Assembly (NCBI GenBank): GCA_045648165.1
Contig: JAZRNL010000057.1
Coordinates: forward strand, 1 to 36,236
Source: RGIG9115 sp045648165
GTDB taxonomy: Bacteria > Bacillota > Clostridia > UBA1381
Length of the DNA: 36,236 bases
Direction of reading: 5' to 3'
Position numbers and translations under genes: made by a program. Below the pieces are notes generated by a model. That model was given only the letters and a program-made list of their open reading frames with translations, ran no database searches and had not been told where the DNA came from. Below are positions 25,511 through 32,009 of the stretch, piece after piece; position 1 is the first letter of the stretch; the number at the start of each line of letters is the position of its first letter.

Positions 25511-25618
25511 TTCTGCACGTCTACTATAAATTTTATTAGTATTATGCACAATAAACCTGTGTCAATGCATTTGTAAAGTGCATATATTATTACTGACATA
25601 CTTTCAAAAAACACAGAA

Positions 25619-25624
25619 TATAAT
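25619..25624 (+). promoter_or_regulatory. Possible -10 box for the three-gene small-protein cassette
   Basis: A perfect TATAAT 33 bases before the first ATG, but with no good -35 (GACATA 18 bases upstream). CATACTTT just upstream recalls a sporulation-type -10, so the sigma factor is open. Confidence 0.35.
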
Positions 25625-25656
25625 GTTTGAAAGAATAAATGGAAAGAGGTATTTAA

Positions 25657-25911
25657 ATGAGTAATGATATCAATTCAAAAATTAACACAATCCTTTCAGG
25701 AATGAGCGCAAAGGATGTGCAACAAATAATACATTTAGCAAAAACTACAGGGGTAGCATCAAAGCTAACAAACTCAGAAAGAGAACGGATTATAAACGAG
25801 TTTTCAAAATTGGATACCGAGGAAATTAAAAGAAAAATGTCAAAAATCAATCCCTCAGACCTTTCAAAACTATCTGGAGATGAGCTTATAAAAAAGCTCC
25901 GAAGTCTTTAA
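25657..25911 (+). CDS. Small helical protein of unknown function, cassette gene 1
   Basis: An 84-residue charged, helical protein without cysteine, signal or membrane segment. I do not recognise a family. It has a spaced repeat-like feel: LSGMSAKDV, KINPSDLSKLSGDEL. GGAAAGAGG precedes the ATG by about 7-8 bases, so it is clearly translated. It starts a three-gene plus-strand operon (25657-26547), the next gene following after 23 bases, divergent from DUF2508 and embedded in an otherwise minus-strand region. It is likely cytoplasmic; an acid-basic patterned helix bundle is an inference. Confidence 0.7.
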   Translation: MSNDINSKINTILSGMSAKDVQQIIHLAKTTGVASKLTNSERERIINEFSKLDTEEIKRKMSKINPSDLSKLSGDELIKKLRSL

Positions 25912-25934
25912 TCTGACGAAAGGAGGAATATAAT

Positions 25935-26294
25935 ATGCAAAGTCCCGCAATGGACACACTAAAAGGATTACTTGGAGATAATGCAGATGAAAAAATCAAA
26001 GCAGCATTAGGGGCTCTCTCATCCGGAGGCGCCGGAGAAAACACCGAAACTGAAAACGAAGCAAGCCCGATTTCGACACCTGCATCCCCCCCAGCTTTCG
26101 ACCCTGCAACTGCAGAATCACTTATGCAGATAAAAAATATTGTTGATAATTTTACAAATTCAGGAAATGATTCCAGAGCAAATCTTTTGATGTCTCTTAA
26201 GCCTTATATGCGGACTTCAAGGCAAAGTTCGATAGATACTGCAATTCGTATACTGAATTTAAGTAAGTTGTCGGGAATTTTTAAATTGAGGTGA
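25935..26294 (+). CDS. Unknown protein with flexible linker and C-terminal helical domain, cassette gene 2
   Basis: A 119-residue protein: an N-terminal helix (MDTLKGLLGDNADEKIKAALGAL), a low-complexity Gly/Glu/Thr/Pro/Ser-rich linker (about residues 31-58), and a C-terminal helical domain containing DSRANLLMSLKPYMRTSRQ then SIDTAIRILNLSKLSGIF. The LLxxLKPYMxxxR...ID.AIxxLxL pattern recurs in uncharacterised Clostridia proteins as I remember them, but no function is known. AAAGGAGG lies 9-10 bases before the ATG. The stop overlaps the ribosome-binding site of gene 3. Confidence 0.72.
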   Translation: MQSPAMDTLKGLLGDNADEKIKAALGALSSGGAGENTETENEASPISTPASPPAFDPATAESLMQIKNIVDNFTNSGNDSRANLLMSLKPYMRTSRQSSIDTAIRILNLSKLSGIFKLR

Positions 26295-26301
26295 AAATCT
26301 G

Positions 26302-26547
26302 ATGTATCGCAAATTTTACAGCTACAACGATATGCCTGTAGTAAAAACACCATCTTCTCCGGCTACTGTAAAAAACTCCGTTCCCGTGAGCAAAAAGACG
26401 GAAAAGAGCTTTTTTCCAGGACTTGAGAACGATGACCTGATTTTGCTTGCAGTTTTCTTTATTCTGATAATGGATAACTGCGAAGACAGGCTTCTTTTGC
26501 TTGCTCTTGCTTTCATTTTCTTTTCGGATGCCTTTAATAATCAATAA
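26302..26547 (+). CDS. Small membrane protein with hydrophobic hairpin, cassette gene 3
   Basis: An 81-residue protein. After a soluble N-terminus (to about residue 42, PSSPATVKNSVPVSKKTEK-like), FFPGLENDD leads into two short hydrophobic stretches, LILLAVFFILIM and LLLLALAFIFF, joined by an acidic DNCEDR turn, which looks like a membrane hairpin. No family is recognised. GAGGTGA, overlapping the stop of gene 2, supplies the ribosome-binding site, so translation is coupled. The 3' end runs straight into the 105-nt inverted repeat at 26548. Confidence 0.7.
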   Translation: MYRKFYSYNDMPVVKTPSSPATVKNSVPVSKKTEKSFFPGLENDDLILLAVFFILIMDNCEDRLLLLALAFIFFSDAFNNQ

Positions 26548-26652
26548 AAAAGGGATGTAAAATCATTCCCTAAAACAGACAGAGATCTCCGGCAGACTGC
26601 ACCAGTTTGAGGTCTCTGTTTAGTTTTAGGGAATTATTTTACATACCCTTTT
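26548..26652. repeat. 105-nt imperfect inverted repeat between convergent genes (bidirectional terminator or MITE-like)
   Basis: Arms of about 42 bases (26548-26589 and 26609-26652) pair as AAAAGGG, ATGTAAAAT, ATTCCCTAAAAC and ACAGAGA blocks, interrupted by single or few-base mismatches; about 38 pairs in all. The 19-base loop can itself form CAGACTG/CAGTTTG. T-runs follow on both strands (weak on plus, TTTTTTA on minus). It lies between the stop of cassette gene 3 and the stop of the abrB-like gene at 26672. It is much longer than an ordinary terminator. Confidence 0.75.
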
Positions 26653-26671
26653 GTATAATCATATATCTCTG

Positions 26672-26920
26672 TTATTTTACCAATGAACTTATTTTTTTAG
26701 CACACTCGGAGCAGATTGTTTTACCTCCGAAGCTTACAAGAGACTGTGAAGAAGAACAAAACGTGCAAAACGGTGCATATTTCTTAAGAATAATATTTTC
26801 GCCGTCTGTAAATATTTCCATAGGGTCGCCTTCTCTGATATCCATAGTTTTCCTGAGCTCCTTCGGCACAACTATTCTGCCAAGCTCATCAACTTTTCTG
26901 ATAATTCCTGTGGCTTTCAT
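26672..26920 (-). CDS. AbrB/SpoVT-type transition regulator with C-terminal zinc ribbon
   Basis: An 82-residue DNA-binding protein. The swapped-hairpin AbrB domain is seen as MKATGIIRKVDELGRIVVP followed by KELRKTMDIREGDPMEIF; after it come C-x2-C (CTFC) and C-x2-C (CSEC), a probable zinc ribbon. AbrB-like proteins control growth-phase and sporulation genes. The start is the ATG at 26918-26920 with GGGAGGT 7 bases upstream; the open frame runs 31 codons further, across the promoter, and must be ignored. A perfect consensus promoter is upstream, so expression is likely strong. Confidence 0.9.
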   Translation of the reverse strand: MKATGIIRKVDELGRIVVPKELRKTMDIREGDPMEIFTDGENIILKKYAPFCTFCSSSQSLVSFGGKTICSECAKKISSLVK

Positions 26921-26980
26921 TAACAGTACCTCCCTGCATAAATTAACTGTTTTATCAACTAAACAATCATCACAGGGAAT

Positions 26981-27009
26981 ATTATACATTAACGCAGAAA
27001 AACTGTCAA
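26981..27009 (-). promoter_or_regulatory. Perfect consensus sigma-A promoter of the abrB-like gene
   Basis: Minus strand TTGACA (27004-27009), 17-base spacer, TATAAT (26981-26986). It leaves a leader of about 55 nt before the start codon with an AGTTGATAAAACAGTT stretch that could be an operator for autorepression. No terminator is visible before it for the chrA gene; only a short AATTTG/CAAATT hairpin near 27027-27041. Confidence 0.85.
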
Positions 27010-27063
27010 CCATTTTTTGCTAAATTTGCAACAAATTCATTCAAATACTACACTAATTTTTCA

Positions 27064-27645
27064 TCAAAGACCAAAACTCACACCAAATAACGCCGCAATT
27101 CCAATAAATACGACCGGATGCAATTTTATCTTTCTAATTCCGACAAAAAGTGCAATAAACAAAATTATACTTTTCCAGTCAAACAAATCAAAAATACTCC
27201 ATGTATTTACAAATTTATCAACATGAATAAGAGCTATTTTTACAATTTCAAATGCAGCCGCCGCAATAAGCCCTGTTGATGCCGGACGCAAGCCGTAAAA
27301 AGTGTTTTTAACAAGCAAGCTGTCTTTAAAACGATTAAGTATCCCGGAAATAATAAGTATAATTATAATGCTTGGAGTTATAAGACCAATAGATGCAACT
27401 ACACAACCAAGCCACTGAAGTCCTATAGTTTTACCTGTAAGATATCCTACATAGGTAGACATATTGACACCTATAGCTCCAGGTGTAGACTCCGAAACTG
27501 CAATCATATTTGCAAGGTCAGTTTTAGTAAACCATCCCATAGTTTCCGACATTTTGCTCAAAAAAGGAATAGTTGCGGCACCTCCGCCAACTGCAAAAAG
27601 ACCTACTTTAAAAAATTCCCAGAAAAGTTCAAGCATTGTACTCAT
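27064..27645 (-). CDS. Chromate transporter family protein, second subunit
   Basis: A 193-residue membrane protein with one CHR domain of about six helices. The N-terminal ELFWEFFKVGLFAVGGGAATIPFL and SESTPGAIGVNMSTYVGYLTG motifs are the usual ones. Short-chain CHR proteins work as heteromeric pairs, and the homologue is just upstream (ATGA overlap). Family members export chromate or related anions; the true substrate here is unknown. Last gene of the engB to chrA operon. Confidence 0.88.
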   Translation of the reverse strand: MSTMLELFWEFFKVGLFAVGGGAATIPFLSKMSETMGWFTKTDLANMIAVSESTPGAIGVNMSTYVGYLTGKTIGLQWLGCVVASIGLITPSIIIILIISGILNRFKDSLLVKNTFYGLRPASTGLIAAAAFEIVKIALIHVDKFVNTWSIFDLFDWKSIILFIALFVGIRKIKLHPVVFIGIAALFGVSFGL

Positions 27646-28184
27646 TTTACAACGCCTCCAATCCCTTTTACAACAGCACCGATTATGCCGCTAAAAATTA
27701 CAAGTATAGCAGGAGAAATGTCTGTGAACACCGAAACAAGGAATACTGCCACACAAAGCAATGCCGTAACCCAATCGACAACAGCTTTCTTTCCGAATGT
27801 AAGAACTGCATTTATGATTAATGCACAAACACAAATCCGGATGCCTGCAAAGGCATGATTTATAATTTTTGATTCGGCAAAGTTTTGCAAGAATGCCGCA
27901 ATTATAGAAATTATTATGATACTCGGAGCCACAAATCCCAGAGTTGCCACAATGCCGCCCAAAATACCTTTTTGCTTATGGCCTATAAAGGTAGCAACAT
28001 TTGCAGCAATAACCCCAGGAGTACACTGCCCGATGGCAAAATAATCAGCCACGTCTTCCTCGGTGGCATATTGATATTTTTCTACAATTTCTCTTTTTAT
28101 AATGGGTAGGAGAGCATAGCCACCACCAAAACAAATCGCCCCCATTTTAAAGAAAATAACAAAAAGATTTATAAGAGTTTTCAC
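27642..28184 (-). CDS. Chromate transporter family protein, first subunit
   Basis: A 180-residue short-chain CHR protein: FFKMGAICFGGGYALLPII at the N-terminus and AIGQCTPGVIAANVATFIGHK in the second motif, then several helices. The start is GTG at 28182-28184 with GGGAGGGG 5 bases upstream; the stop overlaps the start of the partner gene by 4 bases, so equal synthesis is expected. Two complete half-size proteins are the normal short-chain form, not a broken gene. Confidence 0.88.
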   Translation of the reverse strand: MKTLINLFVIFFKMGAICFGGGYALLPIIKREIVEKYQYATEEDVADYFAIGQCTPGVIAANVATFIGHKQKGILGGIVATLGFVAPSIIIISIIAAFLQNFAESKIINHAFAGIRICVCALIINAVLTFGKKAVVDWVTALLCVAVFLVSVFTDISPAILVIFSGIIGAVVKGIGGVVK

Positions 28185-28198
28185 TTTTTCCCCTCCCG

Positions 28199-29314
28199 TT
28201 ATTTTTCGCCGAAATACTGGTATACATCACACTTTATCATACCGTTATACAGTTTTCTTTTTTTGTCGGCTTTTTTTCCATACAAGCCTTCAAATCCCTC
28301 GTGGGATGTAAGAATATAGTATGACCAGTTTTTATTTTTTGAAAAAGCCCTACCAAGCTTTCTGTAAAGCTCTTCACATTCCTTTTTCTCGCCAAGGCGC
28401 TCTCCGTAGGGCGGATTGCATATCACTGCACCATACTTTTCAGGGGTAACAAAATCTGCTGCATCAGCTTGCAAAAATGTGATACAATCATCAACTCCTG
28501 CACGCTTTGCGTTATTCTCTGCAATTTTAAGGCACTGGGGGTCAATATCACTGCCATATAAATGAAGGGGCAGATCACGGATTGCATCTTTTGCCTTTTG
28601 CCTTTCATCCTTCCATACATCCGAGCTTATATAGGGGAACTTTTCTGCTGCAAAGCTACGTTTCATCCCGGGAGCAATATTCCGCTTAAACATAGCAGCT
28701 TCTATAAGTATCGTCCCCGAGCCGCAAAACGGGTCTGCAAGGGGAGTTTCGTATTTCCAGAAACTTAAAAGAACAAGTGCTGCCGCTATGGCTTCGCGAA
28801 GCGGCGCCATATTCGACTCAGTTCTGTATCCACGTTTGTACAAGGGATCACCCGAAGTGTCAAGCATAAGGGTAACAATATTTTTACGGATAGAAAACTT
28901 TATTTTAAACAAATCACCGTTTTCAGGGAGCATATCCATTCCGTATTCATTTCCAAGAGCCGTGGCTATGGCTTTTTTTATGATTTTCTGACAATCGGGT
29001 ATACTTGCAAGCTGAGATTTAAGGCTATGTCCCGCAACGGGAAATGCACCTCCCAAGGGTATATAATTATGCCATGGAAGTTTTTTTGTGTTTTCAAACA
29101 ATTCCTCAAAACTCTCCGCCTTAAATTCACCGATTTTTATAAGAACTCTCTCACCTGTGCGGAGATTGATATTTGCTGCAGCTATTGCACTTTCATCACC
29201 CGAAAACATTACTCTTCCGTCCTCGGTCTGTGTTTCAAACCCCAACCGCTTCAGCTCTCTGGCGCAAAAAGCTTCAAGACCAAGCAAGGTTGGCACTATA
29301 AGATCAAAATTCAT
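28199..29314 (-). CDS. THUMP-domain class I rRNA methyltransferase (RlmL/YpsC-like)
   Basis: A 371-residue AdoMet-dependent RNA methyltransferase. The N-terminal THUMP/ferredoxin-like domain (residues 1-155) binds RNA; the Rossmann part shows LADPFCGSGTILIEAAM (motif I) near 195-211, GSDIDPQCLKIAENNAKRAG, and VICNPPYGERL near 303-313 (NPPY catalytic motif for N-methylation of guanine). The length equals the methyltransferase half of E. coli RlmL and Bacillus YpsC, so 23S rRNA m2G is the likely product. It sits 15 bases after rnr in the same operon. Confidence 0.9.
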   Translation of the reverse strand: MNFDLIVPTLLGLEAFCARELKRLGFETQTEDGRVMFSGDESAIAAANINLRTGERVLIKIGEFKAESFEELFENTKKLPWHNYIPLGGAFPVAGHSLKSQLASIPDCQKIIKKAIATALGNEYGMDMLPENGDLFKIKFSIRKNIVTLMLDTSGDPLYKRGYRTESNMAPLREAIAAALVLLSFWKYETPLADPFCGSGTILIEAAMFKRNIAPGMKRSFAAEKFPYISSDVWKDERQKAKDAIRDLPLHLYGSDIDPQCLKIAENNAKRAGVDDCITFLQADAADFVTPEKYGAVICNPPYGERLGEKKECEELYRKLGRAFSKNKNWSYYILTSHEGFEGLYGKKADKKRKLYNGMIKCDVYQYFGEK

Positions 29315-29329
29315 TATACCCTCCGGTTT

Positions 29330-31468
29330 TTATTTTGTTTTTTTAAATATATCACGGCTAAAATCTTCAGATAGAACAAAGTCTATTTTACGAGACACGG
29401 CATCACTTTTCACCACAAAAACGGAAACCTCATCACCTACGGTATAAACTTTACCACCACGTTCACCTGTTAGTGACTGATTAGTTTCGTCGTATATAAA
29501 ATAATCCGAATTCATATTTTCAACACGTACAAGGCCTTCTATTCCGTTTGCTTTTAGTTCAACAAACATTCCAAAGTTCTTGACTCCCGAAACAATGCCT
29601 TCAAAATCCATACCAATAAAATTATTCATATATGCAGCTTTCAGAATATCATCGCAGTCTCTTTCGCAAAGCTCCGCCTCAACTTCTGTATCGGAAGAAC
29701 GTTTTGCCGCAGCACTTACAAATCCAAAATCAGGCAAAGAATTTCCATCCAGCATCGCTTTAAGGCTTCTGTGAACAACCAGGTCCGGATACCTGCGGAT
29801 AGGTGACGTAAAATGGCAGTAATAGTTTGCAGCAAGTCCGAAGTGTCCTGTATTTATCGGCTTATAATCCGCCTTCATTAAGGAATGAAGCATTGTTTTT
29901 GAAACAATCCGCTCTATTGGAGTCCCTCTCACCTGCTGAATTATCTGCTCAAAAGCTTTTGGTTTAACAGGGTTGTTATCATCTGCTTTTCCTTTAATAT
30001 ACAATCCGAACGGACTTAAAAACTGCCTGAAAGCAGTAAGCTTTTCTCCTGTAGGGGCTTCATGGGATCGAAATATGCAAGGAATCTCAGACCAATATGC
30101 AAATTCTGCTACAGTTTCATTTGCTACAAGCATAAATTCTTCAATCATACGATTAGAAACACCTCTGTGAACATATCTTACATCCACAGGTAAACCGTCA
30201 TCATCTGTTACAATTTCAGTTTCCGGGAAGTCAAAATCTATTGCACCCCTGTCAAAACGTTTTTTTCGGAGAATTTCTGCAAGTTTCTCCATCCCCTTAA
30301 GATCAGTTAGTATATGAGCATATTTCTTTTCAAGGAGTTCATCTCCGTTTTCAAGTAGTTTGTTCACATCTGTATAGGTAAGGCGCTCCTTTGAGTTGAT
30401 AACACTCTTCGTTATTCTGTGATTTAAAACCGCCCCTTTTTCGTCAATATCCATAAAAACAGACAGGGCTAACCTGTCAACTCCCGGATTAAGCGAGCAA
30501 ACGCCGTTTGAAAGCTTTTCAGGAAGCATAGGTATTACACAATGAGGAAGATATACACTTGTCCCCCGCCTGAATGCTGATGCATCAAGAGCAGTATTTT
30601 CTTTCACGTATTCGCTTACATCTGCAATATGAACCCCAAGCCTGTAATTGCCATCAGGTAAAATGGAAATGCTTACCGCATCATCAAAATCTCGGGCGAG
30701 CTCACCATCTATAGTAAACACCGTAAGCTCTCTCAGGTCTTCTCTTGAGCCTGCTTCCCATTTTATATCCTCGGAGACAGCCTCCGCTTCCTTTATTACT
30801 TCAGGCAAAAATGATTTTTCTATTTTGTGCTCAATCACTGCGGCTTCAACCAAGCTTAAAAGGCTGTCTCTCCCTCCAAGGCGAGCCGATATTCTCCCAA
30901 AAATTCTTCCATCGGGGTTAACACGGATTCCTTCAACTGCAACGCGTTCACCAACAATCGCATCCATTGATTCGCCTTCAGAAACATATATCTCTTTAAA
31001 AAAACGCTTATCATCCGCGCGCACTCTTAAAAGCTTTCCTTTTTTTGTTATAACAATACCAACCACAGGGGCTTTTGACCTTTCGGTAACACTAATAACC
31101 GAGCCCTCCGGCTTTCCGCTCCGAGTACCCGTAATTTTCACAAGCACCGTGTCGTTATTAAGGGCAGAGCCCATATCTGAGGCAGATACATACACATCCT
31201 CATCCCCGTCTCTCAATACAAATCCAAAACGCCCCGACGGATTGCATACAAGCTTTCCGCAGGCAATGTTTTGGGATTTCTGCACAGGTACAATGTTACC
31301 TCTTTTTGAAATTATAATTTTTCCATCTCTTTGAAGTGAAAATATAATATTTTCAAACTCTTCACTATCCGCTTCAGGCACATCCAGAACAACTTTTAAT
31401 TCCCGGAGCTTGAGAGGTATATATTCAGTTGAATTAAAATACGATAGTAACCGTTCTTTTCTATCCAT
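29330..31468 (-). CDS. rnr: Ribonuclease R
   Basis: A 712-residue 3'-5' exoribonuclease of the RNB family that degrades structured RNA. An N-terminal helix-turn-helix-like part and cold-shock domains (GRFGFVLRDGDEDVYV around 79-94) precede the RNB domain with active-site aspartates D254, D260, D262 and D263 (DGELARDFDDAVSI), HIADVSEYV and SNRMIEEFMLVANE motifs. A single S1 domain (GIVSGVKNFGMFVELKANG) ends the protein. Shorter C-terminal tail than in E. coli, as in Firmicutes. The ATG is at 31466-31468. Confidence 0.95.
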   Translation of the reverse strand: MDRKERLLSYFNSTEYIPLKLRELKVVLDVPEADSEEFENIIFSLQRDGKIIISKRGNIVPVQKSQNIACGKLVCNPSGRFGFVLRDGDEDVYVSASDMGSALNNDTVLVKITGTRSGKPEGSVISVTERSKAPVVGIVITKKGKLLRVRADDKRFFKEIYVSEGESMDAIVGERVAVEGIRVNPDGRIFGRISARLGGRDSLLSLVEAAVIEHKIEKSFLPEVIKEAEAVSEDIKWEAGSREDLRELTVFTIDGELARDFDDAVSISILPDGNYRLGVHIADVSEYVKENTALDASAFRRGTSVYLPHCVIPMLPEKLSNGVCSLNPGVDRLALSVFMDIDEKGAVLNHRITKSVINSKERLTYTDVNKLLENGDELLEKKYAHILTDLKGMEKLAEILRKKRFDRGAIDFDFPETEIVTDDDGLPVDVRYVHRGVSNRMIEEFMLVANETVAEFAYWSEIPCIFRSHEAPTGEKLTAFRQFLSPFGLYIKGKADDNNPVKPKAFEQIIQQVRGTPIERIVSKTMLHSLMKADYKPINTGHFGLAANYYCHFTSPIRRYPDLVVHRSLKAMLDGNSLPDFGFVSAAAKRSSDTEVEAELCERDCDDILKAAYMNNFIGMDFEGIVSGVKNFGMFVELKANGIEGLVRVENMNSDYFIYDETNQSLTGERGGKVYTVGDEVSVFVVKSDAVSRKIDFVLSEDFSRDIFKKTK

Positions 31469-31480
31469 AAATCTACCTTT

Positions 31481-31978
31481 CTAAACAAGGCAAAGCCAAA
31501 ATATAAGATACCCTGCAATAATACTGAAAATCAGAAGCTGAATAAGTGACATAACAGTAACACCTATATTGAATTTTGGCTTTAAAGTTTTATGTCTGCA
31601 TATCTTCATTGCAAGGTATCCGCCTATTGCACCACCGAAAAAGCACCGGCAGAGAAGCCGTCTTTCGCTTATCCTTGTATAATTTCTTTTGATTTCAATC
31701 TCGTCAGCTTCAAAGCTCTGTGACATTATTTTATCCTTCCTGAACAGATTAAATGCAGAAATATTCATAACGATAAAGAAAAGTGAAACTATAACAAATA
31801 AGGTTATTACAATCCAGCGCTCCTGAAACACCCTGGTGGTGCTTGGCATAAAGGGAGATAGACCTTTCAAAAAACTTCCTATTTCATCAAATATATATGA
31901 AAAAAACATATAAATAAACCATACAATCATAATTATAAAGTCTAAAACAGCTCTTCCGAACTCTGCTATTTTTTCCAT
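31481..31978 (-). CDS. DUF1294 membrane protein
   Basis: About 165 residues. Two to three N-terminal helices are followed by the DUF1294 block: ISAFNLFRKDKIMS, RISERRLLCRCFFGGAIGGYLAM, and CRHKTLKPKFNIGV, with two more helices. Function is unknown. I use the ATG at 31976-31978 with GGGGAG 6 bases upstream. The N-terminal extension with a long aromatic-rich helix (IIMIVWFIYMFFSYIF) is not part of the core domain. Co-directional with mutS2 (31 bases upstream) and rnr (12 bases downstream). Confidence 0.82.
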   Translation of the reverse strand: MEKIAEFGRAVLDFIIMIVWFIYMFFSYIFDEIGSFLKGLSPFMPSTTRVFQERWIVITLFVIVSLFFIVMNISAFNLFRKDKIMSQSFEADEIEIKRNYTRISERRLLCRCFFGGAIGGYLAMKICRHKTLKPKFNIGVTVMSLIQLLIFSIIAGYLIFWLCLV

Positions 31979-32009
31979 ATCAATCTCCCCTTTCATTTAA
32001 TCTTTTGTT

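Noticed and set aside
26672..27013. A 113-codon form of the abrB-like protein.
   Set aside because: The added N-terminal part runs over the consensus promoter and has no family similarity; the ATG at 26920 has a strong ribosome-binding site and begins with the classic MKATGIIRKVDELGR.
27064..28184. The two chrA genes as a frameshifted single long-chain chromate transporter.
   Set aside because: Each half starts with its own FFKxG...GGG motif and start codon, and the ATGA overlap is normal coupling; short-chain CHR pairs are a known form.
30648..31334. A 228-codon plus-strand open frame.
   Set aside because: Fully antisense to rnr; serine-rich translation typical of a shadow frame of a real gene on the other strand.
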